Below, in pieces: positions 48,682 through 57,553 of a stretch of DNA of 64,000 nt. The position numbers and the translations under genes are program-made. Every line of letters begins with the position of its first letter. Position 1 is the first letter of the stretch. The notes under the pieces are model-generated. The model had not been told where the DNA came from. It was given only the letters and a program-made list of their open reading frames with translations, and ran no database searches. This stretch comes from Muribaculaceae bacterium (GTDB lineage Bacteria; Bacteroidota; Bacteroidia; Bacteroidales; Muribaculaceae): the NCBI GenBank assembly GCA_017396945.1, contig JAFQKI010000013.1, positions 1 through 64,000 on the forward strand, written 5' to 3'.

Positions 48682-51303
48682 ATGAAAAAACAATTACGCA
48701 ACCTCACTCTCGCCACAGCGGCGATGATGATGGCGGGTAGCGCATTTGCCCAAACCGCGGTTACACCCGGTACCGGTACTGCCAACCCATTTGCCTACGC
48801 CCTTTCAAGCACCGATGTGCAAGGCGTTGTGACCGTTAACTACTCTCTTAATGCCGACGCGCAAGCTGTCACGTTGATTGTGAAAGATTGCAACTCAAAT
48901 GAAGTTGTTATTACAAAATCTCTTGATGGCATTACCAAAGGTGCCCACACTGCAACTTTTGACCTTGCAGGCCAAAAAACATCTTGCTACTGCTGGGAAA
49001 TCCAAGTAACAGGCGCCGCTAAATCAAAAATGGAAACATTTGTTGATTACCAATTCTATCACCCACGCGGAGTGGATATCGATAACAATATGGAAAGCCC
49101 CGCGTTTGGTAATATTTATGTTACCGAAGGAATGGTTACTACAGCATCAAAGTATTGGAGTGGCACTCGTGGTGGTAATGGCCTTTACATCTTTACTCCT
49201 GATATGGAAGGTGTAAAAAACCAAGTAACAGGCAACTATGCTTTCATGGGAGGATTTACCGCGACAGTTCCTTCTTATGGCGCCGACTTGGCACGTGTTC
49301 GCGTGGCTGAGGATGGTCGTATCTTTGTTACACGTTGTAATCAGACAGGTGATTATATCGCTTATGTGCAAGATGCCGAAACTCTTATTAAGACCGATAA
49401 ATTCAACACATTGTTGAGTGGTGGATCTCTTGACGCTACAACATATGAATATAATTCTACCAATGGAGAATTTTTAGCCGGCTCAAATGTTGGTTTTGAC
49501 ATCAAAGGCTCAGGTGATAATCTGAAATTGATTGCACTTTCTGCCAACAACAAGCAATGGGGATTTATATCTTGTAACGGTTCTCGTGTGAGTGAATATA
49601 ATTTGGGTAATGCCACAACTCTTCCTGCGCCAACAAACATCTCAGCCTTGTCAAATTACACAATTTCTCCACAGGCTACAAATGTGACTTATGACAATCG
49701 AGGTGGCGTTTGGTATTGCCAATATCGCACAACCCCTTCTGCAACACAACCGGCTTTGATATATATTGACGCCAATGGTTCACAAAAAGTATTTGAAGGT
49801 GCCGGTGGCAAAATCCGTGGTGGTGGCGGTATCCGTTTCAATCCCGACTTCACACAATTGGCTGTAGCAATTTCTAAAACACAGTTCGAAATTTACAATA
49901 TCTCTTATGCCGAGGACAATACCCCGACTTTGACTGCAGTTTATACCGTAACTCATGGTATTGGAACAAATGTTTATGACTATGCATGGGACCTTGCCAA
50001 CAACCTTTATATAGTAGGTAACTCAGGTGAACACTTTAAAGGTTTCGCTATTCCTCGTGCCGACAATAATTTCACTACTAAAGCGGCATCTCGATACTCT
50101 ATCTGCTACACCAAGCCTATTGCTCCCCTCTATGTGGTTGGAGCCGGTGAAGCTCTTGGCGAATGGAATCCTGTTAACGCTGCTGAATTTGAATTTGACG
50201 GTACAAACTATGTTGTTACTATCGACGAAAGCACTACTGAATTCAAAATCTCTACTGCAAAAGGCGATGGTGCCGGAACATCTGAAGAAGATTGGGTAAA
50301 ATTCAATGCAGGTAACCTCACTCCCGATGCTGCTATCACCAATGGTGGCACTGTAAATCTATCGGTTAACACTAGTGCCGGTAATATCGTTCTTCCTTGG
50401 GCTGGTGTTTGGACTATCACCGTTGCCGGCGACTTCTCTACTTTGACTGCCACAACCGAAACTCCCGAACCAGCTCCTTCTTATCCCGAAGCAGTTTATA
50501 TGGTAGGTTTCAATGGTGATTGGAATCCCGCATATCCATTTGAATTCACCGGCGAGAATGGCGTTTACACTGTCGAAGCTGTTGAATTTACCAATACTAC
50601 TTTCAAACTTTCTACTACAAAAGGTACTTGGGACGACTTTAACGCAACAGGCCTTAACGTAGCCTCTAATCCTATCGCAATCGGTGAAGCAGTTGCTTTG
50701 ACTGAAGGTTATAGCGGTGACATCACAATCGCTGTAGCAGGCACTTACGATGTTACTATCGACCTCATCAATATGACTCTTACCCTCTCTGGCGTAGCTT
50801 CTTATCCCGAAAACATCTATGCGATCGGTAACGTAGGCGGTTACAGTTGGAGCACTTCTGATGGTATCGCTCTCGCTCTCGAAGGCGACGGTGTTTACAA
50901 AGGTCAAGTGTCGGTTGACAATTCAGGCAACGGCAACGGCTACTTCCAATTTGCCACCACTCTTGGCGACAGCTGGGACGTTGTAAATTCCGGCACTCGC
51001 TTTGGCGCACTATCGGCTGACGAGGCTATCGTTATCGACTCCGTTACCTCAATGACCAACAACTGGGGCGGTGGCACACAATCTTGGATGATCGCTGCCG
51101 GCGAATATGTTATGGTTGTTGACATCGTTAACTGCACAGTTACTGTAAGCAACATTGCCGACGGCATCGAAAGCATCGAGTCTGAAAACGTCGCTGCTCC
51201 AGCCGTTTACTACAACCTCCAAGGTGTTGAAGTTGAAAACCCCGCAGAGGGCAACGTTTACATCAAAGTCGTTAACGGCAAAGCAACCAAAGTTGTAAAA
51301 TAA
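48682..51303 (+). CDS. Secreted protein with SusE/F-like modules and T9SS-type C-terminal tail
   Basis: 873 residues from the ATG at 48682 (MKKQLRNLTLATAAMM), which has a signal peptide ending near AFAQ; the longer in-frame start at 48565 would lie inside the promoter. N-terminal ~40-130 is a FlgD/Ig-like segment; ~140-475 resembles an NHL/beta-propeller. Three ~110-residue modules at ~480-830 share YVVGxGxxLGxWNP-like and FKISTAKG segments, as in SusE/SusF starch-binding domains. The last ~45 residues (VYYNLQGVEVENP...VYIKVVNGKATKVVK) match the Bacteroidales C-terminal sorting signal. Probably surface-exposed; substrate unknown. Confidence 0.82.
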   Translation: MKKQLRNLTLATAAMMMAGSAFAQTAVTPGTGTANPFAYALSSTDVQGVVTVNYSLNADAQAVTLIVKDCNSNEVVITKSLDGITKGAHTATFDLAGQKTSCYCWEIQVTGAAKSKMETFVDYQFYHPRGVDIDNNMESPAFGNIYVTEGMVTTASKYWSGTRGGNGLYIFTPDMEGVKNQVTGNYAFMGGFTATVPSYGADLARVRVAEDGRIFVTRCNQTGDYIAYVQDAETLIKTDKFNTLLSGGSLDATTYEYNSTNGEFLAGSNVGFDIKGSGDNLKLIALSANNKQWGFISCNGSRVSEYNLGNATTLPAPTNISALSNYTISPQATNVTYDNRGGVWYCQYRTTPSATQPALIYIDANGSQKVFEGAGGKIRGGGGIRFNPDFTQLAVAISKTQFEIYNISYAEDNTPTLTAVYTVTHGIGTNVYDYAWDLANNLYIVGNSGEHFKGFAIPRADNNFTTKAASRYSICYTKPIAPLYVVGAGEALGEWNPVNAAEFEFDGTNYVVTIDESTTEFKISTAKGDGAGTSEEDWVKFNAGNLTPDAAITNGGTVNLSVNTSAGNIVLPWAGVWTITVAGDFSTLTATTETPEPAPSYPEAVYMVGFNGDWNPAYPFEFTGENGVYTVEAVEFTNTTFKLSTTKGTWDDFNATGLNVASNPIAIGEAVALTEGYSGDITIAVAGTYDVTIDLINMTLTLSGVASYPENIYAIGNVGGYSWSTSDGIALALEGDGVYKGQVSVDNSGNGNGYFQFATTLGDSWDVVNSGTRFGALSADEAIVIDSVTSMTNNWGGGTQSWMIAAGEYVMVVDIVNCTVTVSNIADGIESIESENVAAPAVYYNLQGVEVENPAEGNVYIKVVNGKATKVVK

Positions 51304-51316
51304 TCCCCCACCCACT

Positions 51317-51359
51317 CCCCCTCTAAGTTAGAGGGGGTGGCTCGCAGAGCCGGGGGAGT
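51317..51359. repeat. GC-rich palindromic intergenic repeat, copy 1
   Basis: CCCCCTCTAA-G-TTAGAGGGGG (51317-51337) followed by GGCTC-GCA-GAGCC (51339-51351) and a GGGGGAGT block. It has the same architecture as a copy at ~53482-53520, downstream of the paralogous gene. Confidence 0.7.
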
Positions 51360-51390
51360 CTGTAAAAACAGATAAAAATAAAACCCATAG

Positions 51391-51423
51391 CGGGCAAGCC
51401 GATTAAGACTTGCCCGTTTTTTT
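51391..51423 (+). terminator. Terminator after the first paralogue
   Basis: CGGGCAAG (51391-51398) with CTTGCCCG (51409-51416), then a T run. The same GGGCAAG stem recurs after the second paralogue. Confidence 0.85.
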
Positions 51424-51433
51424 ATTAAAATTA

Positions 51434-51465
51434 TTTGCTAAACCAAAAAATATCAACTACATTTG
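51434..51465 (+). promoter_or_regulatory. Promoter of the second secreted paralogue
   Basis: TTTG (51434-51437), 20 bases, TACATTTG (51458-51465): consensus match 40 bases before the start. Confidence 0.8.
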
Positions 51466-51505
51466 CATCCAAACATCTTTTTATTAACCTAATAATATCA
51501 ATTTT

Positions 51506-53410
51506 ATGAAATTAAATTTACGCAATCTCGCACTCGCTACAGCTGTCGCAGTAGCTGGTAGCATGTCAGCTCAAACGTTGACACAAGAGTGGGTTCACAC
51601 CTCAGGTGTGCAAGCCAATGGTTCTGCCCGTTTTTGTACCGGTTTTGACGGCGATGTTATCATTCCCGACAAAGCAGCTCGCACCATCATCAAATGGAAT
51701 GCCGATGGTAGCACAACAGCTTATGATTTAAATCAAGTTTACACCGACAACAACTTGGTTGATGCTTCTAAAGAAGACACCCCTCTTTTAACTGGTGGTG
51801 TGGCAATTACTACCGACGACGCTGGTAACATCTTGACCAACGTCAACTTCCCTAACGCATCTTCTTGTACAGACTGGATTATCATCCCCGCTGATGGTTC
51901 TGACATAAAATACATCCAATTGACCATGCCCGAAGGCATAACTGCAGCTCGTGTTGACAACGTAGGTCGTGTTGTCGGTGACGTTCTCAGCGACGAAGGT
52001 GGTTACCTATATATTGGTCCCAATGGTGCTAAAGCTGCGGCCGTTATCAAAATCGCTAATGGCGAGCAAGACGAGTCTATGTCTTTAGCTTCTGTAGCAA
52101 TTCCTGATACATACGCATTCGGCACCTCTGTAGTTGCTGTCCCCTCGCTCAACAGTGTTGAAGAAATTGAAAGCGCAGTAGACCCTTCTGCTACATTCTA
52201 CATCCGCAGTCGCTCTCATTCTCAAATTTATGGTTGGAATGAAGACGGAACTGAAATGGTTCAACTTGCTGTTACACAAAACTCAGGTGGAGCCGAAGAC
52301 TTTGATGTGTTCACACTCGGTGACACTCAATACTTGGTACAAACCGTTAAATCTGAAGTAGGTGGCGCTCGTTCTTGCTCATTCTCTGTATTTAATGTCG
52401 CTACAGGCGAAGTAGTTGCTAATTTCAACAACGAAACCGCCACATCAGGTCAATGGGCAAGCTTCTGCGCTCGTCCTATCGATGACAAAACAGCTTACAT
52501 CTATCAATTCTGTGCAGGCATTCAAGTAGCTCTCTACAAATTCTCTTTGGAATCAGAAGAACCTCAACCCGCCGCTGATCCTCTCTATGCAGCTGGTGCA
52601 TTCCAAGGTTGGGATCCTGCAAATGCAACTGAATTTACTTACGAAAACGGCGTTTACGTTCTTGACCTCGAAGTTGGTGACACCGAACGTGAATTCAAAA
52701 TCTCTACCGCTAAGGGCGACTGGGATGCTTTCAACGCAGGCGTTCTCGGCATTGCTGAAGGCGAAACTTGGACTACCCAATACCTCACCAAAGACGCTCC
52801 CGCAACACTCTATGCAGGTGGCAAAGACAACATCGGTCTTCCTTGGGCAGGCACTTGGACTGTAACCGTTGACTTGACTGCCAACACTATCGTTGCGACT
52901 ACCACTACTCCTAACCCCGGCAACCCCGCTGAACTTTATGTTATCGGTTGGGTAAACGGCGAACAATGGAGCCCATCTAACGGTGTTGTTCTCGAACAAG
53001 TTGAAGACGGCATCTACAAAAACAACAACGTAAATATCAATGGTGGTCCTGCTACCGGCACTGCTTACTTCTCTATTGCATCGGCTCTCGGCACTTGGGA
53101 CGACGTTAACGCTAAAACTCGTTACGGCGCAACCAACAACGACGAAGCCATCGTTAAAGACGCCACTACCGCTATGACTACCAATGGTAACAACGCTTGG
53201 ACTATCGAAACCGGCAACTACAGCATCACTGTAAACATCAACGACATGACTATGGTAGTTTCTAACACCGTAGGCATCGAAAGCATCGAAGCTGAAAACG
53301 CTGCTGCTCCCGCTGTTTACTACAACCTCCAAGGTGTTGAAGTTTCTAACCCTGTAGGTGGTGTGTTCATCAAAGTTCAAGGTGGCAAAGCATCTAAAGT
53401 TGTAAAATAA
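51506..53410 (+). CDS. Secreted paralogue with SusE/F-like modules and T9SS-type C-terminal tail
   Basis: 634 residues. Starts MKLNLRNLALATAVAVAG, signal peptide to about AQT. Residues ~25-350 resemble a beta-propeller of the NHL type; two SusE/F-like modules lie at ~359-470 (LYAAGAFQGWDP, FKISTAKGDWDAF) and ~476-590 (LYVIGWVNG). The C-terminal tail VYYNLQGVEVSNP is nearly identical to the tail of the upstream gene. It lacks one module and the N-terminal Ig-like part of its neighbour. Codon use is strongly biased, suggesting high expression. Confidence 0.82.
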   Translation: MKLNLRNLALATAVAVAGSMSAQTLTQEWVHTSGVQANGSARFCTGFDGDVIIPDKAARTIIKWNADGSTTAYDLNQVYTDNNLVDASKEDTPLLTGGVAITTDDAGNILTNVNFPNASSCTDWIIIPADGSDIKYIQLTMPEGITAARVDNVGRVVGDVLSDEGGYLYIGPNGAKAAAVIKIANGEQDESMSLASVAIPDTYAFGTSVVAVPSLNSVEEIESAVDPSATFYIRSRSHSQIYGWNEDGTEMVQLAVTQNSGGAEDFDVFTLGDTQYLVQTVKSEVGGARSCSFSVFNVATGEVVANFNNETATSGQWASFCARPIDDKTAYIYQFCAGIQVALYKFSLESEEPQPAADPLYAAGAFQGWDPANATEFTYENGVYVLDLEVGDTEREFKISTAKGDWDAFNAGVLGIAEGETWTTQYLTKDAPATLYAGGKDNIGLPWAGTWTVTVDLTANTIVATTTTPNPGNPAELYVIGWVNGEQWSPSNGVVLEQVEDGIYKNNNVNINGGPATGTAYFSIASALGTWDDVNAKTRYGATNNDEAIVKDATTAMTTNGNNAWTIETGNYSITVNINDMTMVVSNTVGIESIEAENAAAPAVYYNLQGVEVSNPVGGVFIKVQGGKASKVVK

Positions 53411-53481
53411 TCCACTTCTCTCCCCTAAAATTGCGGCAATCCTGTTTCCGTAAACCAAAAGGGAAGATACAGAGCCCCATT

Positions 53482-53520
53482 CCTCCCCTATCTTAGGGGA
53501 GGTGCCCATAGGGCGGAGGG
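53482..53520. repeat. GC-rich palindromic intergenic repeat, copy 2
   Basis: CCTCCCCTA (53482-53490) with TAGGGGAGG (53494-53502), then GCCC-ATA-GGGC (53504-53514) and GGAGGG. Same order of elements as copy 1 near 51317. In the 349-base gap 53411-53759 it is followed by a terminator and the pckA promoter. Confidence 0.7.
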
Positions 53521-53537
53521 TATGAAAAAATATAATG

Positions 53538-53570
53538 GCGGGCAAGTCCTTATCGACTTGCCCGCTTTTT
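53538..53570 (+). terminator. Terminator after the second paralogue
   Basis: An 11-bp stem (GCGGGCAAGTC with GACTTGCCCGC, 53538-53548 and 53555-53565), then TTTTT. Shares its core with the terminator at 51391. Confidence 0.88.
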
Positions 53571-53665
53571 ATTATAAAGCAAACTCCTATAAATTCCCTT
53601 AAAAACACACTAAACAACCGATTATTCCATAAAAAACAATAATACGGAAAAATTTCTTTAATAAA

Positions 53666-53698
53666 TTGGTGTTATAACAAAAAAAATCACTAACTTTG
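53666..53698 (+). promoter_or_regulatory. Promoter of pckA
   Basis: TTG (53666-53668), 22 bases, TAACTTTG (53691-53698). Spacer is slightly long for the consensus; the -7 box is perfect. Confidence 0.6.
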
Positions 53699-53759
53699 CA
53701 CGTGATTTAATAGACGTATTTTATAGCATATTTTTTAACCATTTATAGAAGTCTTAAAA

Positions 53760-55364
53760 ATGAGCAAAATCGACTTAACTAAGTATGGTATCACCGGTAC
53801 CACTGAGGTTGTTTACAACCCCTCTTATGAACAATTGTACAAGGATGAAACTTGTTCATGCCTCGAAGGTTATGAAAAAGGTCAAGCTACTGAGCTCGAC
53901 ACCGTTAACGTAATGACCGGTATCTACACCGGACGTTCTCCCAAAGACAAATATATCGTTAAAGACGCTACCAGCGAAAACACTGTATGGTGGACTTCTG
54001 ACGAATACAAAAACGATAACAAACCCGTTACCACCGAAACTTGGAATACTCTTAAAGAAATCGCCGTTAAAGAACTTTCTGGCAAAAAACTTTATGTAGT
54101 TGATGGTTTCTGCGGTGCCAACATGGCTACTTGCCTCAAAGTGCGTTTCATCGTTGAAGTTGCTTGGCAAGCTCACTTCGTTAAAAACATGTTCATCCGT
54201 CCTACCGAAGAACAACTCAAGGACTTTGAACCCGACTTCGTTGTTTACAACGCTTCTAAAGCCAAAGTTGAAAACTACAAAGAACTCGGTCTCAACTCTG
54301 AAACTGCTGTTGTGTTTAACTTGACTACAAAAGAACAAGTTATCATCAACACTTGGTATGGTGGCGAAATGAAGAAAGGGCTCTTCTCTATGATGAACTA
54401 CTTCAAACCACTCGAAGGCATCGCTTCTATGCACTGCTCTGCCAACACCGACATGGAAGAAAAGAGCACTGCTATCTTCTTCGGTCTCTCCGGTACAGGT
54501 AAAACTACCCTTTCTACCGACCCAAAACGTAAACTCATCGGTGACGACGAGCACGGTTGGGACGACGAAGGCGTGTTCAACTACGAAGGTGGTTGCTACG
54601 CTAAGGTTATCAACCTCGACAAAGAAAGCGAACCCGATATCTACAACGCTATCCGTCGCAACGCACTTCTCGAAAACGTCACCGTTGACGCTGAAGGCAA
54701 AATCGACTTCGCCGATAAGAGCGTGACCGAAAACACTCGCGTTAGCTACCCCATCGACCACATCGAAAACATCGTTAAACCCGTCTCTAAGGGTCCGGCT
54801 GCTAAGCAAGTTATCTTCCTTTCAGCTGACGCGTTCGGTGTACTTCCTCCCGTTTCTATCTTGACTCCTGAACAAGCTAAATACTACTTCCTTTCAGGTT
54901 TCACCGCTAAACTCGCCGGTACTGAACGTGGTATCACTGAACCAACCCCAACATTCTCAGCTTGCTTCGGTGCTGCATTCCTTTCACTCCACCCCACTAA
55001 ATATGGTGAAGAACTCGTGAAAAAAATGGAAGCTAACGGTGCCAAAGCATACTTGGTTAACACCGGTTGGAATGGTACAGGCAAACGTATCTCTATCAAA
55101 GATACTCGCGGTATCATCGACGCTATCCTCGATGGCTCTATCAACAACGCTCCTACTAAGAAAATTCCTATGTTCGACTTTGAAGTTCCAACCGAACTTC
55201 CCGGCGTAGATCCTAAGATCCTTGATCCTCGTGACACTTACGCTAACGTTGAAGATTGGAACGTTAAAGCTAAAGACCTCGCTGAACGCTTCATCAAAAA
55301 CTTCAAGAAATTTGAAGGCAACGAAGCCGGCAAAGCACTTGTTGCAGCAGGTCCTCAACTCTAA
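53760..55364 (+). CDS. pckA: Phosphoenolpyruvate carboxykinase (ATP)
   Basis: 534 residues. Converts oxaloacetate and ATP to phosphoenolpyruvate, or runs in reverse for CO2 fixation in succinate-forming Bacteroidales. P-loop [11 protein letters not shown], metal motif [27 protein letters not shown] and the [17 protein letters not shown] adenine-binding region are all present. Single gene with own promoter and terminator; strong codon bias. Confidence 0.97.
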   Translation: MSKIDLTKYGITGTTEVVYNPSYEQLYKDETCSCLEGYEKGQATELDTVNVMTGIYTGRSPKDKYIVKDATSENTVWWTSDEYKNDNKPVTTETWNTLKEIAVKELSGKKLYVVDGFCGANMATCLKVRFIVEVAWQAHFVKNMFIRPTEEQLKDFEPDFVVYNASKAKVENYKELGLNSETAVVFNLTTKEQVIINTWYGGEMKKGLFSMMNYFKPLEGIASMHCSANTDMEEKSTAIFFGLSGTGKTTLSTDPKRKLIGDDEHGWDDEGVFNYEGGCYAKVINLDKESEPDIYNAIRRNALLENVTVDAEGKIDFADKSVTENTRVSYPIDHIENIVKPVSKGPAAKQVIFLSADAFGVLPPVSILTPEQAKYYFLSGFTAKLAGTERGITEPTPTFSACFGAAFLSLHPTKYGEELVKKMEANGAKAYLVNTGWNGTGKRISIKDTRGIIDAILDGSINNAPTKKIPMFDFEVPTELPGVDPKILDPRDTYANVEDWNVKAKDLAERFIKNFKKFEGNEAGKALVAAGPQL

Positions 55365-55390
55365 TCGAGCATAATAACTCAACCATAACA

Positions 55391-55431
55391 ATAGCGCCAC
55401 TCCCATTCAGGGCAGTGGCGCTATCTTTTTT
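55391..55431 (+). terminator. Terminator after pckA
   Basis: ATAGCGCCACT (55391-55401) with AGTGGCGCTAT (55414-55424), then a T run. Confidence 0.9.
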
Positions 55432-55454
55432 TACACTCTTTTGTCTCACTCAAT

Positions 55455-55548
55455 TCGTTATTTTATTCTCTATACAAAACAAATTTCGCCATTTTTGTTT
55501 TCTATGCAAAACAAAATCGCTATTTTTTATTCTCTATACAGAACAAAA
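55455..55548. repeat. Three tandem ~31-32-bp direct repeats
   Basis: Copies begin TCG at 55455, 55486 and 55517 and share the core TTCTCTATACAAAACAAA (variants TTTTCTATGC and TATACAGAAC). They lie between the pckA terminator and the end of the portal gene. No unique spacers separate them. Possibly protein-binding sites or a phage end sequence. Confidence 0.7.
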
Positions 55549-55556
55549 AAATGTTT

Positions 55557-56975
55557 TTAGCAATTGAGAGCTTTGACATTGCGGCCGGCGCGGAAAGTGT
55601 TAAACGTCTCAAAGATATCGGCAAGAGCGATAGTAGCATTTTTCACCTGACTCTCATAGAGAGCACTGCCGGTAGCCGACGACACATTTTTGCCAAGCAA
55701 CGCGTCACTCACCCCCGACACATCCTCCAACAATTTCATCTCAAGCGACAACAGATCGTAAGCCCCAATATCGGTAGTTTTTGAGATGACCTGTTGCGGT
55801 CCCGGCTGTTGCGACTGCGGCTTGTAAGGGATAATGCCGTCGCAACTCGCCCACGCACGCGCGATTTCACCCCACGAGTATTGATCATCTTTCTGGTCGG
55901 TCGGAAAAAGCAATACCCCTTTGGCCGACGTACTCATTATGTGATCGATCAACACTATCAAGCGGTTGATATATCGCTGCTGGTCTATGACATCCTCGAC
56001 AAAAGAGTGTACCTCGCCATCGGTCAGCGGATGAAACTTCACCACAAACGGATGCGAACCATGCCCGAATGGCGAGTCATACTCATCAAGCAACACCCCC
56101 GACGGCGCGACATATCGGCAATGCCACTTTGTAGCCACCTCCCAGCGCGTCTCAATTTGATGGCGACCCGACTTGCGGCGACGCTCATTCTCCTTTTCAA
56201 TCTCCTCTTCCCGCTCAAGCGAGACGACAAACATCGTTGCATCCTCTCTATCGTGACAGCGCAACTGCTCGCGACACTCCAGGGTCCACACCTCTATGAC
56301 TCGGCAACGCCCGCGACCGGCTCTGAAAAAGTCATTATGGGTAGAGCTTTCACATATCGAGTCGGGAGCGATAGGCGACATATCGGCATAAACCTCCCGC
56401 AACCATTCTGCCCTGTGGCGGTCATTGCGGGCAAATCGCATAATCACCTCTGCCAAATTCATATCGTGAGTCATCCCAACAAGCTCCACATCCCACGAGC
56501 GGGGATCCTCTATAGCGTTCACAAAGAAGCGGGTAGGATTGACATTATCTACCCACACACCATCACCGTGCTGTCGCCGCTCTCTGACGACACGCTGAAT
56601 GGCACAGCCCGAAATCAGGAACTCTTCAAGCATTCGGCTGTCAAGTTCGGCGAGAGAATTGCATTCGGCAAGTCGGGCGACATCATCGCTTAAACTCTCA
56701 TCTGCCATATTGTTGCGAAAACGCCCCACAATGCTCTTGACAAGTTGGCGTATCAGATTGTTGGTCATGGGTCGCTTCCCCGACTTGCGGGCAAGCTCCC
56801 CTTCGGTCATGGTGTTGCCCGACCCGTCGGTGACAAGATCATCCCATTGGCGACCATACGTGTAGCGCTTGTAACGCTCACGTCGAGAGCGCAAGTCGGC
56901 GGCGGCACACCACGCGCGATAGGCGGCACGCAACACATTTACACTCTTTTCATCGGGTAAAATATCGTTTTTCAT
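55557..56975 (-). CDS. Phage portal protein, C-terminally short
   Basis: 472 residues. Typical portal features: basic N-terminus with YKRYTYGRQW, KRPMTNNLIRQLVKSIVGRFR, a central region with DEYDSPFGHGSHPFVVKFHPL and DQQRYINRLIVLIDH, then GKNVSSATGSALYESQ. Portals form the dodecameric ring for DNA passage in tailed phages. The reading frame stops just after the ATIALADIFETFNTF helix, while I would expect ~100 or more further residues. The end coincides with the tandem repeats. Last gene of a four-gene minus-strand cassette. Confidence 0.78.
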   Translation of the reverse strand: MKNDILPDEKSVNVLRAAYRAWCAAADLRSRRERYKRYTYGRQWDDLVTDGSGNTMTEGELARKSGKRPMTNNLIRQLVKSIVGRFRNNMADESLSDDVARLAECNSLAELDSRMLEEFLISGCAIQRVVRERRQHGDGVWVDNVNPTRFFVNAIEDPRSWDVELVGMTHDMNLAEVIMRFARNDRHRAEWLREVYADMSPIAPDSICESSTHNDFFRAGRGRCRVIEVWTLECREQLRCHDREDATMFVVSLEREEEIEKENERRRKSGRHQIETRWEVATKWHCRYVAPSGVLLDEYDSPFGHGSHPFVVKFHPLTDGEVHSFVEDVIDQQRYINRLIVLIDHIMSTSAKGVLLFPTDQKDDQYSWGEIARAWASCDGIIPYKPQSQQPGPQQVISKTTDIGAYDLLSLEMKLLEDVSGVSDALLGKNVSSATGSALYESQVKNATIALADIFETFNTFRAGRNVKALNC

Positions 56976-56995
56976 AGCATAATAGGGTTTAGTGG

Positions 56996-57526
56996 TTAAT
57001 CTACAGTAGGGATTAATGATAATGCACGCTCATCCATTTCAAACGTTCCATCCTCGGGCAACATCACCGCCAATGCCTTAGCGATTTTTGGCACAGCAGA
57101 GGTTACGGAATAGAGATATAGCGTGTTGTTGTGACACACTGCGACAGGGCGACACGCTCCGCCTCGACTATAGGGGTTGGTCTGCATCACTGCCACAGGC
57201 GAGTGAGGGTCGGCAACAATCTCGGCAGGACGCTCCCACTCTTCAAGGCGAAACTCCACAAGGCGACGACAATTACCGGGCAACGTGACGGTAGCCAAGC
57301 CGTCATCACGTCTCACAACAGCAATATCAGCCGAGATGTCGGTAAGAATGAGCATTTCAAGAGATGCTGTGTCAAGCAGATTAAGATACCAATCACGCAT
57401 CTGCAAGCGCAACAGCGAGTCAAGATCGATGCCATCGTAGCGAGTGACCGTGCGCTCCTCCCTCATGGGGAGGAGCGCACGGCGCAATCGCCATTGATAA
57501 AGCATCTCTTCGGCAGAGAATTTCAT
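56996..57526 (-). CDS. Phage structural protein, probably head completion
   Basis: 176 residues between capsid and portal genes. Begins MKFSAEEMLYQWRLRRAL; N-terminal helical part then beta-rich part (VTLPGNCRRLVEFRL). Not recognised with certainty; position suggests a head-tail connector or head completion protein. Intact frame, similar GC content to its neighbours. Confidence 0.55.
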   Translation of the reverse strand: MKFSAEEMLYQWRLRRALLPMREERTVTRYDGIDLDSLLRLQMRDWYLNLLDTASLEMLILTDISADIAVVRRDDGLATVTLPGNCRRLVEFRLEEWERPAEIVADPHSPVAVMQTNPYSRGGACRPVAVCHNNTLYLYSVTSAVPKIAKALAVMLPEDGTFEMDERALSLIPTVD

Positions 57527-57553
57527 CTTTGAAAACAGTTAAAGGTAAATAAA

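Noticed and set aside
52553..53617. 354-codon ORF opposite the second secreted paralogue
   Set aside because: A shadow of a highly biased gene; no signal, domain or start context.
53856..54809. 317-codon ORF opposite pckA
   Set aside because: Lies wholly inside the well-supported pckA coding frame; explained by codon bias.
55455..55548. CRISPR array
   Set aside because: Repeats are directly tandem, imperfect and have no unique spacers; no cas genes nearby.
55794..56693. 299-codon ORF opposite the portal gene
   Set aside because: No protein family features; portal frame on the other strand has clear motifs.
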